Shown here in pieces: positions 8,459 to 17,779 of a stretch of DNA of 64,000 bases (positions are counted from its first letter, which is position 1; the number at the start of each line of letters is the position of its first letter). Both the position numbers and the translations under genes were made by a program. The notes below the pieces were generated by a model. The model saw nothing but the letters and a program-made list of their open reading frames with translations, was not told where the DNA came from and did no database searches. This DNA is from Bacteroidales bacterium (GTDB lineage Bacteria; Bacteroidota; Bacteroidia; Bacteroidales; UBA932). The stretch covers positions 62,001 through 126,000 of the forward strand of contig JAGAKR010000023.1 in assembly GCA_017625535.1 (NCBI GenBank), written 5' to 3'.

Positions 8459-8534
8459 GCACCAGACGGTGCCCGGAAGTGTGCAAGCCTCTGTTTTTAA
8501 CAGAGAAGCCTTCAATTATTGATGTGCAAAACTA
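8459..8534 (-). promoter_or_regulatory. guaA promoter and structured leader
   Basis: On the minus strand TAGTTTTG (8527-8534) fits the Bacteroidetes -7 box. The transcript would then have a leader of about 110 bases holding two hairpins: CTCTGTT/AACAGAG (8489-8505) and GCACC-GTCT-GGTGC (8459-8472). I recognise no known riboswitch in it. Confidence 0.4.
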
Positions 8535-8609
8535 TTATAATTTTAAAAAAAGACAAATATGTGAATAAAAAAGTTAACAACATTTTAACAACTTTTTATC
8601 CATTATTTA

Positions 8610-8617
8610 TACTTTTG
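8610..8617 (+). promoter_or_regulatory. -7 box of typA
   Basis: TACTTTTG matches TAnnTTTG and lies 10 bases before the ATG at 8628, implying a very short leader. The GTTAAC/TTTTAAC-rich stretch upstream contains no perfect -33 TTTG. Confidence 0.5.
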
Positions 8618-8627
8618 CACCTTGATT

Positions 8628-10430
8628 ATGCAAAACATTAGAAACATCGCAATTATTGCTCACGTAGACCACGGTAAAACTACCATTGTGGACAAGATGA
8701 TTCTTCAGGCAAAGATTACAAGAAATGCCGAGAAGAGCGGTGAGCTTATTCTGGACAACAATGATCTGGAAAGGGAAAGGGGAATTACAATTCTAGCAAA
8801 GAATGTGAGTGTCCCTTACAAAGGGTATAAGATAAACATCATTGACACTCCGGGCCACGCCGATTTTGGAGGCGAGGTTGAGAGGGTTCTCAATATGGCG
8901 GACGGTGTGCTTCTGCTTGTGGATGCTTTTGAGGGTACAATGCCGCAGACAAGATTTGTGCTGCAGAAGGCAATTGAGATGGGCAAGAAGCCGGTAGTGG
9001 TTGTGAACAAGGTTGACAAACAGAACTGTAGGCCTGACGAGGTAAATGAGCAGGTTTTTGACCTTATGTTCTCACTGAATGCAACTGAAGAGCAGCTGGA
9101 TTTCAAGACAGTATACGGAAGTGCAAAACAGGGCTGGATGTCAAAGGATTGGAGAAAGCCTACAACAGACATTACAGTGCTGCTTGATACAATCCTTGAG
9201 GAGATTCCTGCCCCTGAGCAGGAGACAGGTACCTGCCAGATGCTCATTTCCTCATTGGAATACTCTCCGTATGTGGGGCGTATAGCTGTCGGGAGGATAA
9301 AAAGGGGAACCCTTAAGGCCAACCAGCCTGTTACCCTGTGCAAGAGGGACGGCACTTTTGAGAAGAGCCGCATTAAGGAGCTTATGGTGTTTGACGGACT
9401 TGGAAAGACCAAGGTTGATGAGGTTCACAGTGGTGACATCTGCGCCGTTGTGGGTGTTGAGGGATTTGAGATTGGTGATACAATTGCCGATTATGAGAAC
9501 CCTGAGGCACTTCCTCCAATTTCAGTTGATGAGCCTACAATGAGCATGCTTTTCTGCATCAATGACTCACCATTCTTTGGCAGGGACGGCAAGTTTGTAA
9601 CCTCAAGACACCTTAAAGAGCGTCTTGAGAAGGAACTTGAGAAGAACCTTGCACTTAGGGTTAAGGATGGTCAGACAGCAGACTCATTCATTGTATACGG
9701 ACGCGGTGTGCTCCATTTGAGCGTACTCATTGAGACAATGAGGAGAGAGGGATTTGAACTGCAGGTAGGACAGCCTAAGGTAATTGACAAGAATATAAAC
9801 GGTGTAAGATGCGAACCTGTTGAGCACCTTACAATTGATCTTCCTGAGGATAAAGTGGGTGCGGCAATTGAACTTACCACCCGCAGGAAAGGTGCCCTGC
9901 TGCATATGGAGCACAGGGAAGACCGTGTACACCTTGATTTTGACATCCCTTCAAGGGGTATCATAGGCCTGAGGAGCAACCTCCTTACCGCAACTGCCGG
10001 TGAGGCTGTTGTGGCACACAGGTTCAAGGGGTACGAGCCATACAAAGGTGAGATTGAGAAGAGGAACAACGGTTCCCTTGTTGCAATAGAGACCGGTACT
10101 GCAGTGGCCTATGCAATGGACAAACTCCAGGACAGGGGCAAATTCATAATCTATCCGGGAGAGGAGATTTACGCAGGACAGGTTGTGGGTGAGCACTCAA
10201 GGGTTGATGACCTTAACATAAACATCTGCAAAACCAAGAAACTTACCAACGTAAGGGCCTCCGGAACAGATGAAAAGGCAGTGCTTCCACCGCCTCTGCA
10301 GTTCTCTTTGGAGGAGATGCTTGAGTACATACAGGAGGATGAGCTTGTAGAGGTAACTCCAAAATTTATGAGGATAAGGAAAATCTACCTCGATGAGACC
10401 GAGCGCAAGAGAAGAAAGATAAACGGATAG
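8628..10430 (+). CDS. typA: Ribosome-associated GTPase TypA/BipA
   Basis: The 600-residue translational GTPase shows G1 AHVDHGKTT, G2 RERGITI, G3 DTPGHADFGGEV and G4 NKVDKQ at the N-terminus. These are followed by the EF-G-like domains and the BipA C-terminal domain (GRGVLHLSVLIETMRREGFELQVGQP, then SRGIIGLRSNLLTATAGEAV). It binds 70S ribosomes and aids assembly or translation under stress and cold. The length matches the family. I chose the ATG at 8628 over a TTG at 8622 because it directly precedes QNIRNIAIIAHVDHGK. Confidence 0.97.
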   Translation: MQNIRNIAIIAHVDHGKTTIVDKMILQAKITRNAEKSGELILDNNDLERERGITILAKNVSVPYKGYKINIIDTPGHADFGGEVERVLNMADGVLLLVDAFEGTMPQTRFVLQKAIEMGKKPVVVVNKVDKQNCRPDEVNEQVFDLMFSLNATEEQLDFKTVYGSAKQGWMSKDWRKPTTDITVLLDTILEEIPAPEQETGTCQMLISSLEYSPYVGRIAVGRIKRGTLKANQPVTLCKRDGTFEKSRIKELMVFDGLGKTKVDEVHSGDICAVVGVEGFEIGDTIADYENPEALPPISVDEPTMSMLFCINDSPFFGRDGKFVTSRHLKERLEKELEKNLALRVKDGQTADSFIVYGRGVLHLSVLIETMRREGFELQVGQPKVIDKNINGVRCEPVEHLTIDLPEDKVGAAIELTTRRKGALLHMEHREDRVHLDFDIPSRGIIGLRSNLLTATAGEAVVAHRFKGYEPYKGEIEKRNNGSLVAIETGTAVAYAMDKLQDRGKFIIYPGEEIYAGQVVGEHSRVDDLNINICKTKKLTNVRASGTDEKAVLPPPLQFSLEEMLEYIQEDELVEVTPKFMRIRKIYLDETERKRRKING

Positions 10431-10433
10431 AGG

Positions 10434-10464
10434 TTTGATTTAACAAAAAAAAACACTATCTTTG
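10434..10464 (+). promoter_or_regulatory. Promoter of the yceD-rpmF-plsX-fabH unit
   Basis: TTTG (10434-10437), 19 bases, then TATCTTTG (10457-10464) is a textbook Bacteroidetes promoter. It lies 28 bases before the yceD start. Confidence 0.8.
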
Positions 10465-10492
10465 CACGCTCTTAAAGCGGAGTGGAATAGAG

Positions 10493-11026
10493 ATGCTTGA
10501 GAATAAGGATTTTATAATTCAGATAAAAGGTTTGCAGATTGGGAAACACACTTACAACTTCCCGATAAATGGTGCCTTTTTCAGAAATTTTGAGAATTCT
10601 TTCATTCTTGATGCAGATCTTCAGGCAGATGTGGTGCTTGAAAAGGGAAGCGGCTGGATGAATGTGGTGGCCGAAGTTACCGGAGATGTAACTGTTGAGT
10701 GCGACAGATGCCTTGATGATGTGATACTGCCAATGGATTTTGAGTGTTCAATGGCGGTGAAGTTTGCAAAATCGGTTGAGGACGGCGATGATGATGAGTT
10801 CATCATAATGGATCCTACAGACAGCGAACTTGACATCACACAGTTCCTCTACGATTATGTTTGCCTTAACCTTCCTCTGCAGAAAGTGCACGAAGACGGT
10901 GAATGTAACCAGGAAATGATGCAGAAACTTGGAAGTGTGAATGCGGCAGGGGAGAAGAGTGATGAGGAGGTTGCTGCGAATTCACCTTTTGGAGCACTCA
11001 AAGGGCTTTTTGACAACAAGAACTAA
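10493..11026 (+). CDS. yceD: YceD/DUF177 family protein
   Basis: The 177-residue acidic protein carries the DUF177 core: VECDRCLDDV followed by a second short segment with cysteine (FECSMAVKF), then ELDITQFLYDYVCLNLPLQKVH. In most bacteria this gene sits directly before rpmF and plsX, as here. It is involved in 23S rRNA handling or ribosome assembly, although its exact biochemistry is unsettled. It has a promoter of its own upstream and is followed by rpmF after 37 bases. Confidence 0.9.
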   Translation: MLENKDFIIQIKGLQIGKHTYNFPINGAFFRNFENSFILDADLQADVVLEKGSGWMNVVAEVTGDVTVECDRCLDDVILPMDFECSMAVKFAKSVEDGDDDEFIIMDPTDSELDITQFLYDYVCLNLPLQKVHEDGECNQEMMQKLGSVNAAGEKSDEEVAANSPFGALKGLFDNKN

Positions 11027-11063
11027 TTAACGGAAAGATATAACAAATTAAAAATAGTTAGAA

Positions 11064-11246
11064 ATGGCACATCCAAAGCACAAAATTTCAAAACAGCGCA
11101 GAAACAAACGCAGGACTCACGACAAAGCTGTAGTTCCTACTTTGGCAACCTGTTCAAACTGTGGTGCAACTGTAATGTATCACCACGTATGCCCTGAGTG
11201 CGGTTATTACCGTGGTCGTCTTATCATTGAGAAGAACAACGCATAA
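11064..11246 (+). CDS. rpmF: Ribosomal protein L32
   Basis: The 60-residue basic protein starts MAHPKHKISKQRRNKRRTHD and contains a zinc ribbon, CSNCG...CPECGYYRG, with four cysteines. It belongs to the large ribosomal subunit. The gene is 17 bases from plsX, in the classic yceD-rpmF-plsX-fabH order. Confidence 0.98.
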   Translation: MAHPKHKISKQRRNKRRTHDKAVVPTLATCSNCGATVMYHHVCPECGYYRGRLIIEKNNA

Positions 11247-11263
11247 TTGCGTAACTTTTCTGT

Positions 11264-12217
11264 ATGATAAGAATTGGCATTGATGCAATGGGAGGAGACT
11301 TTGCCCCCAACAATGTAATATTGGGGGCTATAGAAGCCTATTCCTATATCAGTGCCGATACAAAGATTTTTCTTATTGGAGATGAGAAAAAGATTACCGA
11401 GGTCTGTCAGCATTATGGTATAGACTCCGGTAATTTTGTTATTGTACACGCACCTGAAACCATTGAGATGGGTGAGCACCCTATAAGGGCGTTCCTTAAG
11501 AAGAAGCAGTCGAGCCTTGTGGTAGGCTTCAACCTTCTTGCAGAGGGGAAGATAGATGTGCTTGCCAGTGCGGGAAATACCGGAGCGATGCTTGCGGGAT
11601 CGGTACAGGTCCTCAACAATATCCCGGGAATAATAAGGCCTTGCATCCCTGCCCAGATACCTTTGGCTGACGGACGCAATATGCTGCTGCTGGATGTGGG
11701 ATTCAACTCAGATCCAAGGGCAGATGTATTGTATCAGTTCGGAATTATGGGTTCCATCTATGCCAAAACAATGATGGATATAGAGAATCCGAGGGTTGCA
11801 CTGCTGAATATTGGTGCGGAGGCTGAAAAGGGTAATATAACCACCCAGGAGGCCTACAAGATTATGAGTGATACAACTGACTTCAATTTTGTCGGGAATA
11901 TGGAGGCCAATATGCTTTTCAACGGAGGCATTGCGGATGTCCTTGTTACAGACGGCTTTGTGGGGAACATATGCCTCAAGCAGGCTGAGGGGATGTATGA
12001 ACTTGTGGCAAAATTGGGAGTGAAGCACCCATTCTTCAACAGATTCAATTATGAAACCTACGGCGGTGTCCCTGTATTGGGGGTTACCGCGCCTGTGATT
12101 ATCGGACATGGAGTGTCCACACCTCTTGCAATAAAGAATATGATTCTTCAGGGGGAGATGGTTGTGGAGCACAGACTTATAGAGAAGTTCAAGGAGGCAA
12201 TGCTGGGGAATGCCTGA
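11264..12217 (+). CDS. plsX: Phosphate acyltransferase PlsX
   Basis: The 317-residue PlsX starts IRIGIDAMGGDFAPNN and keeps the family blocks SAGNTGAM and TDGFVGNICLKQAEG. It converts acyl-ACP to acyl phosphate, the first step of phospholipid synthesis by the PlsX/PlsY route, at the membrane surface. It overlaps the extended frame of fabH by a few bases. Confidence 0.97.
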   Translation: MIRIGIDAMGGDFAPNNVILGAIEAYSYISADTKIFLIGDEKKITEVCQHYGIDSGNFVIVHAPETIEMGEHPIRAFLKKKQSSLVVGFNLLAEGKIDVLASAGNTGAMLAGSVQVLNNIPGIIRPCIPAQIPLADGRNMLLLDVGFNSDPRADVLYQFGIMGSIYAKTMMDIENPRVALLNIGAEAEKGNITTQEAYKIMSDTTDFNFVGNMEANMLFNGGIADVLVTDGFVGNICLKQAEGMYELVAKLGVKHPFFNRFNYETYGGVPVLGVTAPVIIGHGVSTPLAIKNMILQGEMVVEHRLIEKFKEAMLGNA

Positions 12218-12242
12218 TGATGCAGAATTAAAATACTACACA

Positions 12243-13232
12243 ATGACCAAGAAAGCAATTATTACAGGAATTGAGGCTTATCTGCCGGAGTACATACTTA
12301 CAAATGATGAGTTGGCCACTATGGTTGACACTTCAGATGAATGGATAATGAGCCGTGTGGGCATTAAAGAGAGGAGAATCCTTAAAGAGGACGGCTTGGG
12401 TACTTCACATATGGGTGAGCAGGCAGTGAAGAAACTGCTGGCGGCTACAGGTACTGCACCGGAGGAGATTGATATGCTCATCTGTGCAACAGTGAGCCCC
12501 GATATGCTTTTCCCTGCAACTGCAAATATCATCTGCGACAAATGCGGTATCCTCAATGCCTGGGGTTATGATATAAATGCAGGCTGCTGCGGCTTCCTGT
12601 TCAGTTTCCATACAGTTGCCAACTTCATTGAGAGCGGAAAATACAAGAAGGCAATACTTGTATGCGGCGAGCGTATGAGCGGTATGACCAACTACGAGGA
12701 CAGGACCACCTGTCCGTTGTTCGGTGACGGTGCCGTTGCAATGATGATTGAGCCTTCGGAGGATCCTTCACTCGGTTTCCAGGATGCAATAATGCACGTT
12801 GACGGTATAGGCCGCCACTACCTCTACCAGACTGCAGGCGGTTCATTGTATCCTCCTACACACGAGACTGTAGAGAAAAAATTGCATTACATACACCAGG
12901 AGGGACAGCAGGTGTTCAAATATGCGGTGTCACGTATGGCAGATGTTTCTGTAGAGATGATGCAGAGACACAACCTTACAGCAGATGACATTGCATACCT
13001 TATCCCTCACCAGGCCAACCTGCGCATCATTGATGCTACAGGAAGGAGGATGGGACTTTCTGCAGACAAGATACTTATAGACATTGAGAAGTTCGGAAAC
13101 ACTGCCGGAACATCAATTCCATTGGCTTTGTGGGACTTCAAGAACAAGTTCAAGAAAGGTGATACCCTAATTTTCTCAGCTTTTGGTGCAGGATTTACAT
13201 GGGGATCTATACTTTATCGTTGGGCGTATTAA
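12243..13232 (+). CDS. fabH: 3-oxoacyl-ACP synthase III (housekeeping)
   Basis: The 329-residue KAS III has the C-H-N triad: C115 (INAGCCGF), H257 (LIPHQANLRI) and N287 (KFGNTAGTS). It condenses a starter acyl-CoA with malonyl-ACP to begin fatty-acid synthesis. The start MTKKAIITG at 12243 was chosen over an in-frame ATG at 12210, which lies inside plsX. It is a useful internal reference: the two KAS III proteins of the acyl operon at 35.6 and 36.9 kb are only distantly similar to it. Confidence 0.95.
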   Translation: MTKKAIITGIEAYLPEYILTNDELATMVDTSDEWIMSRVGIKERRILKEDGLGTSHMGEQAVKKLLAATGTAPEEIDMLICATVSPDMLFPATANIICDKCGILNAWGYDINAGCCGFLFSFHTVANFIESGKYKKAILVCGERMSGMTNYEDRTTCPLFGDGAVAMMIEPSEDPSLGFQDAIMHVDGIGRHYLYQTAGGSLYPPTHETVEKKLHYIHQEGQQVFKYAVSRMADVSVEMMQRHNLTADDIAYLIPHQANLRIIDATGRRMGLSADKILIDIEKFGNTAGTSIPLALWDFKNKFKKGDTLIFSAFGAGFTWGSILYRWAY

Positions 13233-13241
13233 AAATTTTAC

Positions 13242-13249
13242 TATATTTG
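13242..13249 (+). promoter_or_regulatory. -7 box of tRNA-Arg
   Basis: TATATTTG, followed by C, fits TAnnTTTG. A weak -33-like TTGG lies 19 bases upstream at 13219-13222. The tRNA begins 26 bases downstream. Confidence 0.6.
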
Positions 13250-13275
13250 CAGTCCCAATGCGGGAGTGCATTGAT

Positions 13276-13347
13276 GGCCCTATAGTTCAAGGGATAGAAC
13301 GAAAGTTTCCTAAACTTTAAATACAGGTTCGAGTCCTGTTGGGGCTA
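13276..13347 (+). tRNA. tRNA-Arg (anticodon CCT)
   Basis: The 72-base cloverleaf has acceptor GGCCCTA paired with TGGGGCT, D stem GTTC/GAAC, anticodon stem AAAGT/ACTTT with loop TTCCTAA (anticodon CCT, reads AGG), and T arm ACAGG-TTCGAGT-CCTGT. The discriminator is A, and CCA is not encoded. AGG is a common arginine codon in the neighbouring genes. Confidence 0.95.
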
Positions 13348-13350
13348 CAG

Positions 13351-13378
13351 AAAAAGCGGCTTTTCGGCCGCTTTTTTT
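13351..13378 (+). terminator. Terminator after tRNA-Arg
   Basis: AAAAAGCGGC-TTTTCG-GCCGCTTTTT forms a perfect ten-pair stem that merges into a T run. It begins 4 bases after the tRNA. Confidence 0.9.
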
Positions 13379-13469
13379 GTGCCCTTTCTTTTCTGCACCG
13401 GAAGTTGTGGCGCGGTGCTGTTTGGTGGAGTTTGGTGCACAAAAGGGGAGAATTGTTTATCTTTGTCTT

Positions 13470-14447
13470 ATGGGAAATCAATTTGCACAGACCGGGGTTA
13501 TGGTTAGTGTCCTTATGCCGGCATTCAATCACGTGAAGTACATACGCCAGGCAATAGAGAGCTTCCTTGCTCAGCAGCAGGTAGAGGCGAGACTCGTCAT
13601 TGGAAATGACGCCTCAACAGATGATACCCTGCAGATAGCCGCAGAGTATGCAGATAAGTTTCCCGACAGAATACAGGTCATTTCAAATCCGCACAATTTG
13701 GGGCTGATAGGGAACTACAAGTCCCTGGTGGAGAATTCTTCTTCCCGATATATAGCAATACTGGAGAGTGATGATTACTGGACCGACCCCTTAAAGTTGC
13801 ACAAGCAGGTAGCATATCTGGAGGCTCATCCTGAGTGCGGGCTGGTGTACACATCCGGGGAGTTTGTGGATGAGACCGGGAACCACCTTGGGGTGAAAAA
13901 GGAGATTTCAGGAGTGCTTTCCAGGAACCGTCTCCTCCAACAGGTGCTTATGGCCAATCCGGTGTTGGCAGTTACAGCCTGTTTCAGACGTGAGGCTTTT
14001 GAGAAGGGGTGCTGTATGGCAGATTTTGTGGAGCGCAATTTTGTGACTTTTGATTATCCTGTTTGGATTGGTCTGGCGAGCTGCTCTGATTTTTATGTTA
14101 TGGAGGAGGTTACGGCGGCCTATCGTGTGGGCGGTGCCTCCATAAGCAACAATGCCAGTTACAGCAGGCGTGAGGCATTCCAGAGCGGGATTGATGAGAT
14201 AGTCCGTTATTCTTTGCAGAAGTACAACTGCGGAAAATATGCAAAGGAAATACTGAATGAGAGGATTGTAAAGAAAATGATTCTGGCACTCTCATTCAGC
14301 AAGTTTGAAAGATATTCTTATTTTTGCAGGCAGATAGACCCTTCTGCCGGCATCAAATGGGCGGTGATGCGGTATTTCCCGTGGGTGTTCCGCATCAAGA
14401 AAAGGAAACTGATTGGAACCGGTACGGTACATAGATTGTCAAGATAA
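13470..14447 (+). CDS. Family 2 glycosyltransferase
   Basis: The 325-residue GT-A enzyme has VSVLMPAFNHVKYIRQAIES near the N-terminus, then GNDASTDDT and the acceptor/metal segment LESDDYW. It should transfer a sugar from a nucleotide donor to a surface-glycan intermediate on the inner membrane. The start at 13470 was chosen because TATCTTTG (-7 box, about 13459-13466) lies just upstream and would be interrupted by an earlier start. It is followed after 48 bases by a flippase gene, so the two form a small glycan unit separate from the large locus at 44-64 kb. The sugar specificity cannot be read. Confidence 0.85.
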   Translation: MGNQFAQTGVMVSVLMPAFNHVKYIRQAIESFLAQQQVEARLVIGNDASTDDTLQIAAEYADKFPDRIQVISNPHNLGLIGNYKSLVENSSSRYIAILESDDYWTDPLKLHKQVAYLEAHPECGLVYTSGEFVDETGNHLGVKKEISGVLSRNRLLQQVLMANPVLAVTACFRREAFEKGCCMADFVERNFVTFDYPVWIGLASCSDFYVMEEVTAAYRVGGASISNNASYSRREAFQSGIDEIVRYSLQKYNCGKYAKEILNERIVKKMILALSFSKFERYSYFCRQIDPSAGIKWAVMRYFPWVFRIKKRKLIGTGTVHRLSR

Positions 14448-14495
14448 GGGACAATGCCCGTTTGGGCAGGTTCCCTCATTATAGCAGCAGACAGT

Positions 14496-16004
14496 ATGGA
14501 AAGCAACCACAAGAGGATAGTTAAGAATTCGGCATATATGTATATCAGGATGATATTCATTATGCTGGTTTCGTTGTATACCTCAAGGGTGGTGCTGGAG
14601 GTGCTGGGGGTAGAGGATTTTGGTATCTATACCCTTGTGGGGGGGATTGTCTCCATATTCACAGTGCTGTCGGGAAGCTTGTCGGGATCTGTACAGAGGT
14701 TCCTCAACATTGGACTGGGGGAGGGTGACCTGGAGAAGACAAAGGGGTATTTTGCACAGAGCCTTTCCATTTTTATGATCATTTTCTTCACTTTTCTTGT
14801 TGTGGGTGAGACACTTGGCGGATGGTTTGTGGAGACACGGCTGAATATTCCTCCGGGGAGGGAAGAGGCCACATTCTGGGTGTACCAGTTCTCTCTGGCG
14901 GCGGTACTATTCTCAATCTTGCAGATACCTTTCAGCGGGGCGGTAATTGCCAGGGAGCGGATGGGGTTCTTTGCCCTTCTGGGCATCCTGGATGTGTGTG
15001 CAAGGCTTGTAGTGGTGGTACTCCTGAATAAATATGGTTCTCCCGACAATCTTATAACCTATGCAGCCATAATTGCAGCAATACAGATAATGCAGACCCT
15101 TGCATATATGGTTTTTGCCTTGGTGAAATTCCCGGAATGTGTTCTTGGGCTGCAGTGGAACAGGAATCTGGTGAGGGAGATGCTCTCATTTATGGGGCTC
15201 TCTTTCTGGGGAAATACAATGGTTACCGTTACCCAGCAGGGTGTGAATGTGCTGCTTAATCTCTTTGGAGGGACTATGCTGAATGCTGCAACCGGAGTGG
15301 CAAGGCAGGTGAATGTGGCTGTACTGAGGATGGTGGAGTGTATTAATACCCCTATAAGACCGCAGATTGTAAAATCTTATGCTGCAAAGGATTTTACGCA
15401 GATGACACTTCTGTTTGAAAAAAATACCAAATACTCGGTTATGCTTATGGCCATACTGCTGTTCCCTCTGGTTCTGGAGGCAGAATTCATTTTGGATGTG
15501 TGGCTTAAGGATGTACCTGGGCATGCTGTTATGTTTACCCGTATAGTACTGCTTGAGTCTTTCTTTGCGGTTTTCTCATATTCAATGGCTGCAGTTGTGG
15601 GGGCAACCGGCAAGTTGATGCGGATGGAGGTGTGGGGCAGATTCATAACCCTGGCTGTACTCCCTGTTGCATATCTGGTGCTCAAGAGCGGCGGAGAGCC
15701 TGTATGGGCGCTCCTCATTTCCCTTGTTGCGCAGATGCTTTATGTGGTTTATCTCTTTACAGACCTTAAAGGGAAGATTTCCCTGGATGTGGGGGCATAT
15801 TGGAAAAATGTCCTCCGTCCTATAGTTCTGCTGGTATCTTCGTTGGCCATTACCGCCGGAATGGAGTGCCTCTTCATAGAGGAGGGTGTTGCCCGGTTCT
15901 TTATAGTAGGCTTCACTGTTGTATTGGTTGGTGGTGCAGTGATTTGGTTCGGATGCCTTGATAAATCAGAAAAGGAGTTTGTCTCCAAACTCCTTAAAAA
16001 ATGA
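14496..16004 (+). CDS. Oligosaccharide flippase family membrane protein (Wzx/MATE-like)
   Basis: The 502-residue protein consists almost entirely of hydrophobic helices (12 or more segments). Its N-terminal block, IYIRM...LYTSRVVLEVLGVEDFGIY, is typical of polysaccharide transporters of the MOP superfamily. It would move lipid-linked glycans across the inner membrane. The start at 14496 (MESNHKRIVKNSAYMY) was preferred to 14454. It is clearly a paralogue of the flippase at 58766-60295: both share the order YIRM, R(F/V)VL, LGV(E/S)D(F/Y)G and R(F)(L/I)NI. Confidence 0.85.
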   Translation: MESNHKRIVKNSAYMYIRMIFIMLVSLYTSRVVLEVLGVEDFGIYTLVGGIVSIFTVLSGSLSGSVQRFLNIGLGEGDLEKTKGYFAQSLSIFMIIFFTFLVVGETLGGWFVETRLNIPPGREEATFWVYQFSLAAVLFSILQIPFSGAVIARERMGFFALLGILDVCARLVVVVLLNKYGSPDNLITYAAIIAAIQIMQTLAYMVFALVKFPECVLGLQWNRNLVREMLSFMGLSFWGNTMVTVTQQGVNVLLNLFGGTMLNAATGVARQVNVAVLRMVECINTPIRPQIVKSYAAKDFTQMTLLFEKNTKYSVMLMAILLFPLVLEAEFILDVWLKDVPGHAVMFTRIVLLESFFAVFSYSMAAVVGATGKLMRMEVWGRFITLAVLPVAYLVLKSGGEPVWALLISLVAQMLYVVYLFTDLKGKISLDVGAYWKNVLRPIVLLVSSLAITAGMECLFIEEGVARFFIVGFTVVLVGGAVIWFGCLDKSEKEFVSKLLKK

Positions 16005-16025
16005 TTCTGCCGGGTAAATTTTGGC

Positions 16026-17660
16026 CTAATCAACTATTTCGCTCCACAGGCGGCGGCCGCGGTATTCGGTGTTGTTGGTCTGTTCCACAACATATTTGGC
16101 GGCGTTGGCGCTAATGTTTACAAAGCACTCGCTGCGGCGGATTTCAATCTTTCCTATACCCCTTTTGCCAACTCCCAGTGAGGTCATCATCCTTATTATG
16201 TGGCGGGTGGTGATGCTCTGTTTGGTGCCTATTGAGAGTTTTACCCATTTGAATCCTTTCTCACCGCGTTTAGGGGTGTATGCAGGGGCATCAGCCTCTT
16301 CTCCTTTCTTCTTTTTCTTCTCCTGTACAATGTTCAGGTCCTGTGCATTGCGGTAATAGTCAAGGAAGCGGTTGAACTCCATAGAGAGGAATTTCTTAAT
16401 GATGTCCTTGCGGCTGAGGTTGTGCCATTTCTCCTCTATAAGTGAGAGATATGGGGCTATCTCATCCTCCCTTACCTCCACTGCATTTATCTGGTCTATC
16501 ATAGAGAGGAGCTGTTTTGAGCACACTTCCTCACCGGTAGGGAGTTTTGCCTGGGCAAAGGTCTTGTTTATGATCTTCTCAATGCGGCGGATCTTGCTCT
16601 GCTCCTTGGTGTTTATGATTACAATCGATTTTCCGGTTTTGTCGGCTCGGCCGGTACGGCCGCTGCGGTGGGTGTACTGCTCAACTTCGTCGGGAAGATT
16701 GTAGTTTATTACGTGGCTGAGGTTGTTTACATCTATGCCTCGGGCGGCCACATCTGTTGCTACAAGGAGTTTCAGGTGCCTGTTCTTGAAACGTTTCATC
16801 ACCTGGTCTCGCTGCATCTGGGAGAGGTCTCCGTGCAGGGCGTCGGCATCATAGCCGTCCTTTATGAGGGCGCTGGCAATGTCGCCGGTCTCGCGGCGGG
16901 TGCGGCAGAAAATGATTCCGTAAATCTCCGGGTAGTAGTCTACAATTCGTTTGAGTGCGGCGTAGCGGTCTTTCTCGTGCACCATATAGAAATAGTGTTT
17001 TACGTTGTCTGAGCCGCTGTTGCGCTCACCAACCGTAACCATCTGGGCATCCTGCATATAAGTCTTGGCAATCTTCTCAACCTCAAGGGGCAGGGTGGCA
17101 GAGAAAAGAAGTACACGCTTCTCCTGCGGCACACTCTCCAGAATGGCATCCAGATCCTCCTTGAATCCCATATTCAGCATCTCATCAGCCTCATCCAGAA
17201 TAAGGGTGTGGATCCTTGAGAGGTCAACTGCCTTCCTCCCGATAAGGTCCAGCAGACGGCCCGGTGTGGCCACCACAATGTGCGGGATTTTCTTGAGGGC
17301 CTTTATCTGCGGCTCAATACCTGCACCGCCATAAACATCCACAATGCAGAAATCGGGAAGATACTTGGAATAATTCCTCAGGTCCTGGGTAATCTGCTTG
17401 CACAACTCGCGGGTAGGGCTGAGGACAAGCACCTGGGTATAACGCCCAAGGTTGTGCTCTACAATCCTCTCCAACGAAGGGAGTCCGAAAGCCGCTGTTT
17501 TGCCTGTACCGGTCTGCGCCAGACAGACAATATCATTATCCTGTGAAAGCAGGTCTGGGATAATCCTCTCCTGCACCGGTGTGGGCTTCTCAAACCCCAA
17601 CTCACTGATAGCCTTAATCAAATAACTGTTAAGGCCCAGTTCCTGAAATGAATTTGCCAT
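16026..17660 (-). CDS. DEAD-box RNA helicase, DbpA-like C-terminus
   Basis: The 544-residue helicase shows the Q motif (PTPVQERIIP), motif I AQTGTGKT, Ia PTRELCKQ, II DEAD, III SAT, V ATDVAARGIDV and VI HRSGRTGRADK. The last 75 residues (FKWVKLSIGTKQ...GKIEIRRSECFVNI) look like the DbpA RNA-binding domain that recognises 23S rRNA hairpin 92, so a role in large-subunit assembly is likely. The start MANSFQELGLNSYL at 17660 was chosen because the upstream 36 codons have no helicase similarity. The strand is opposite to the flippase, and the 3' ends converge with a 21-base gap. Confidence 0.92.
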   Translation of the reverse strand: MANSFQELGLNSYLIKAISELGFEKPTPVQERIIPDLLSQDNDIVCLAQTGTGKTAAFGLPSLERIVEHNLGRYTQVLVLSPTRELCKQITQDLRNYSKYLPDFCIVDVYGGAGIEPQIKALKKIPHIVVATPGRLLDLIGRKAVDLSRIHTLILDEADEMLNMGFKEDLDAILESVPQEKRVLLFSATLPLEVEKIAKTYMQDAQMVTVGERNSGSDNVKHYFYMVHEKDRYAALKRIVDYYPEIYGIIFCRTRRETGDIASALIKDGYDADALHGDLSQMQRDQVMKRFKNRHLKLLVATDVAARGIDVNNLSHVINYNLPDEVEQYTHRSGRTGRADKTGKSIVIINTKEQSKIRRIEKIINKTFAQAKLPTGEEVCSKQLLSMIDQINAVEVREDEIAPYLSLIEEKWHNLSRKDIIKKFLSMEFNRFLDYYRNAQDLNIVQEKKKKKGEEADAPAYTPKRGEKGFKWVKLSIGTKQSITTRHIIRMMTSLGVGKRGIGKIEIRRSECFVNISANAAKYVVEQTNNTEYRGRRLWSEIVD

Positions 17661-17779
17661 TATACTTCTCTTATGATGCTGTGCGGGATGCCGTTCCTGG
17701 TTGGTACCTGTTGCTGCCCAATGCTTCCGGACCGGGCACCCCTGTTTTACGCCGGCAAAAGTAATCATTTCAGGGGAGA

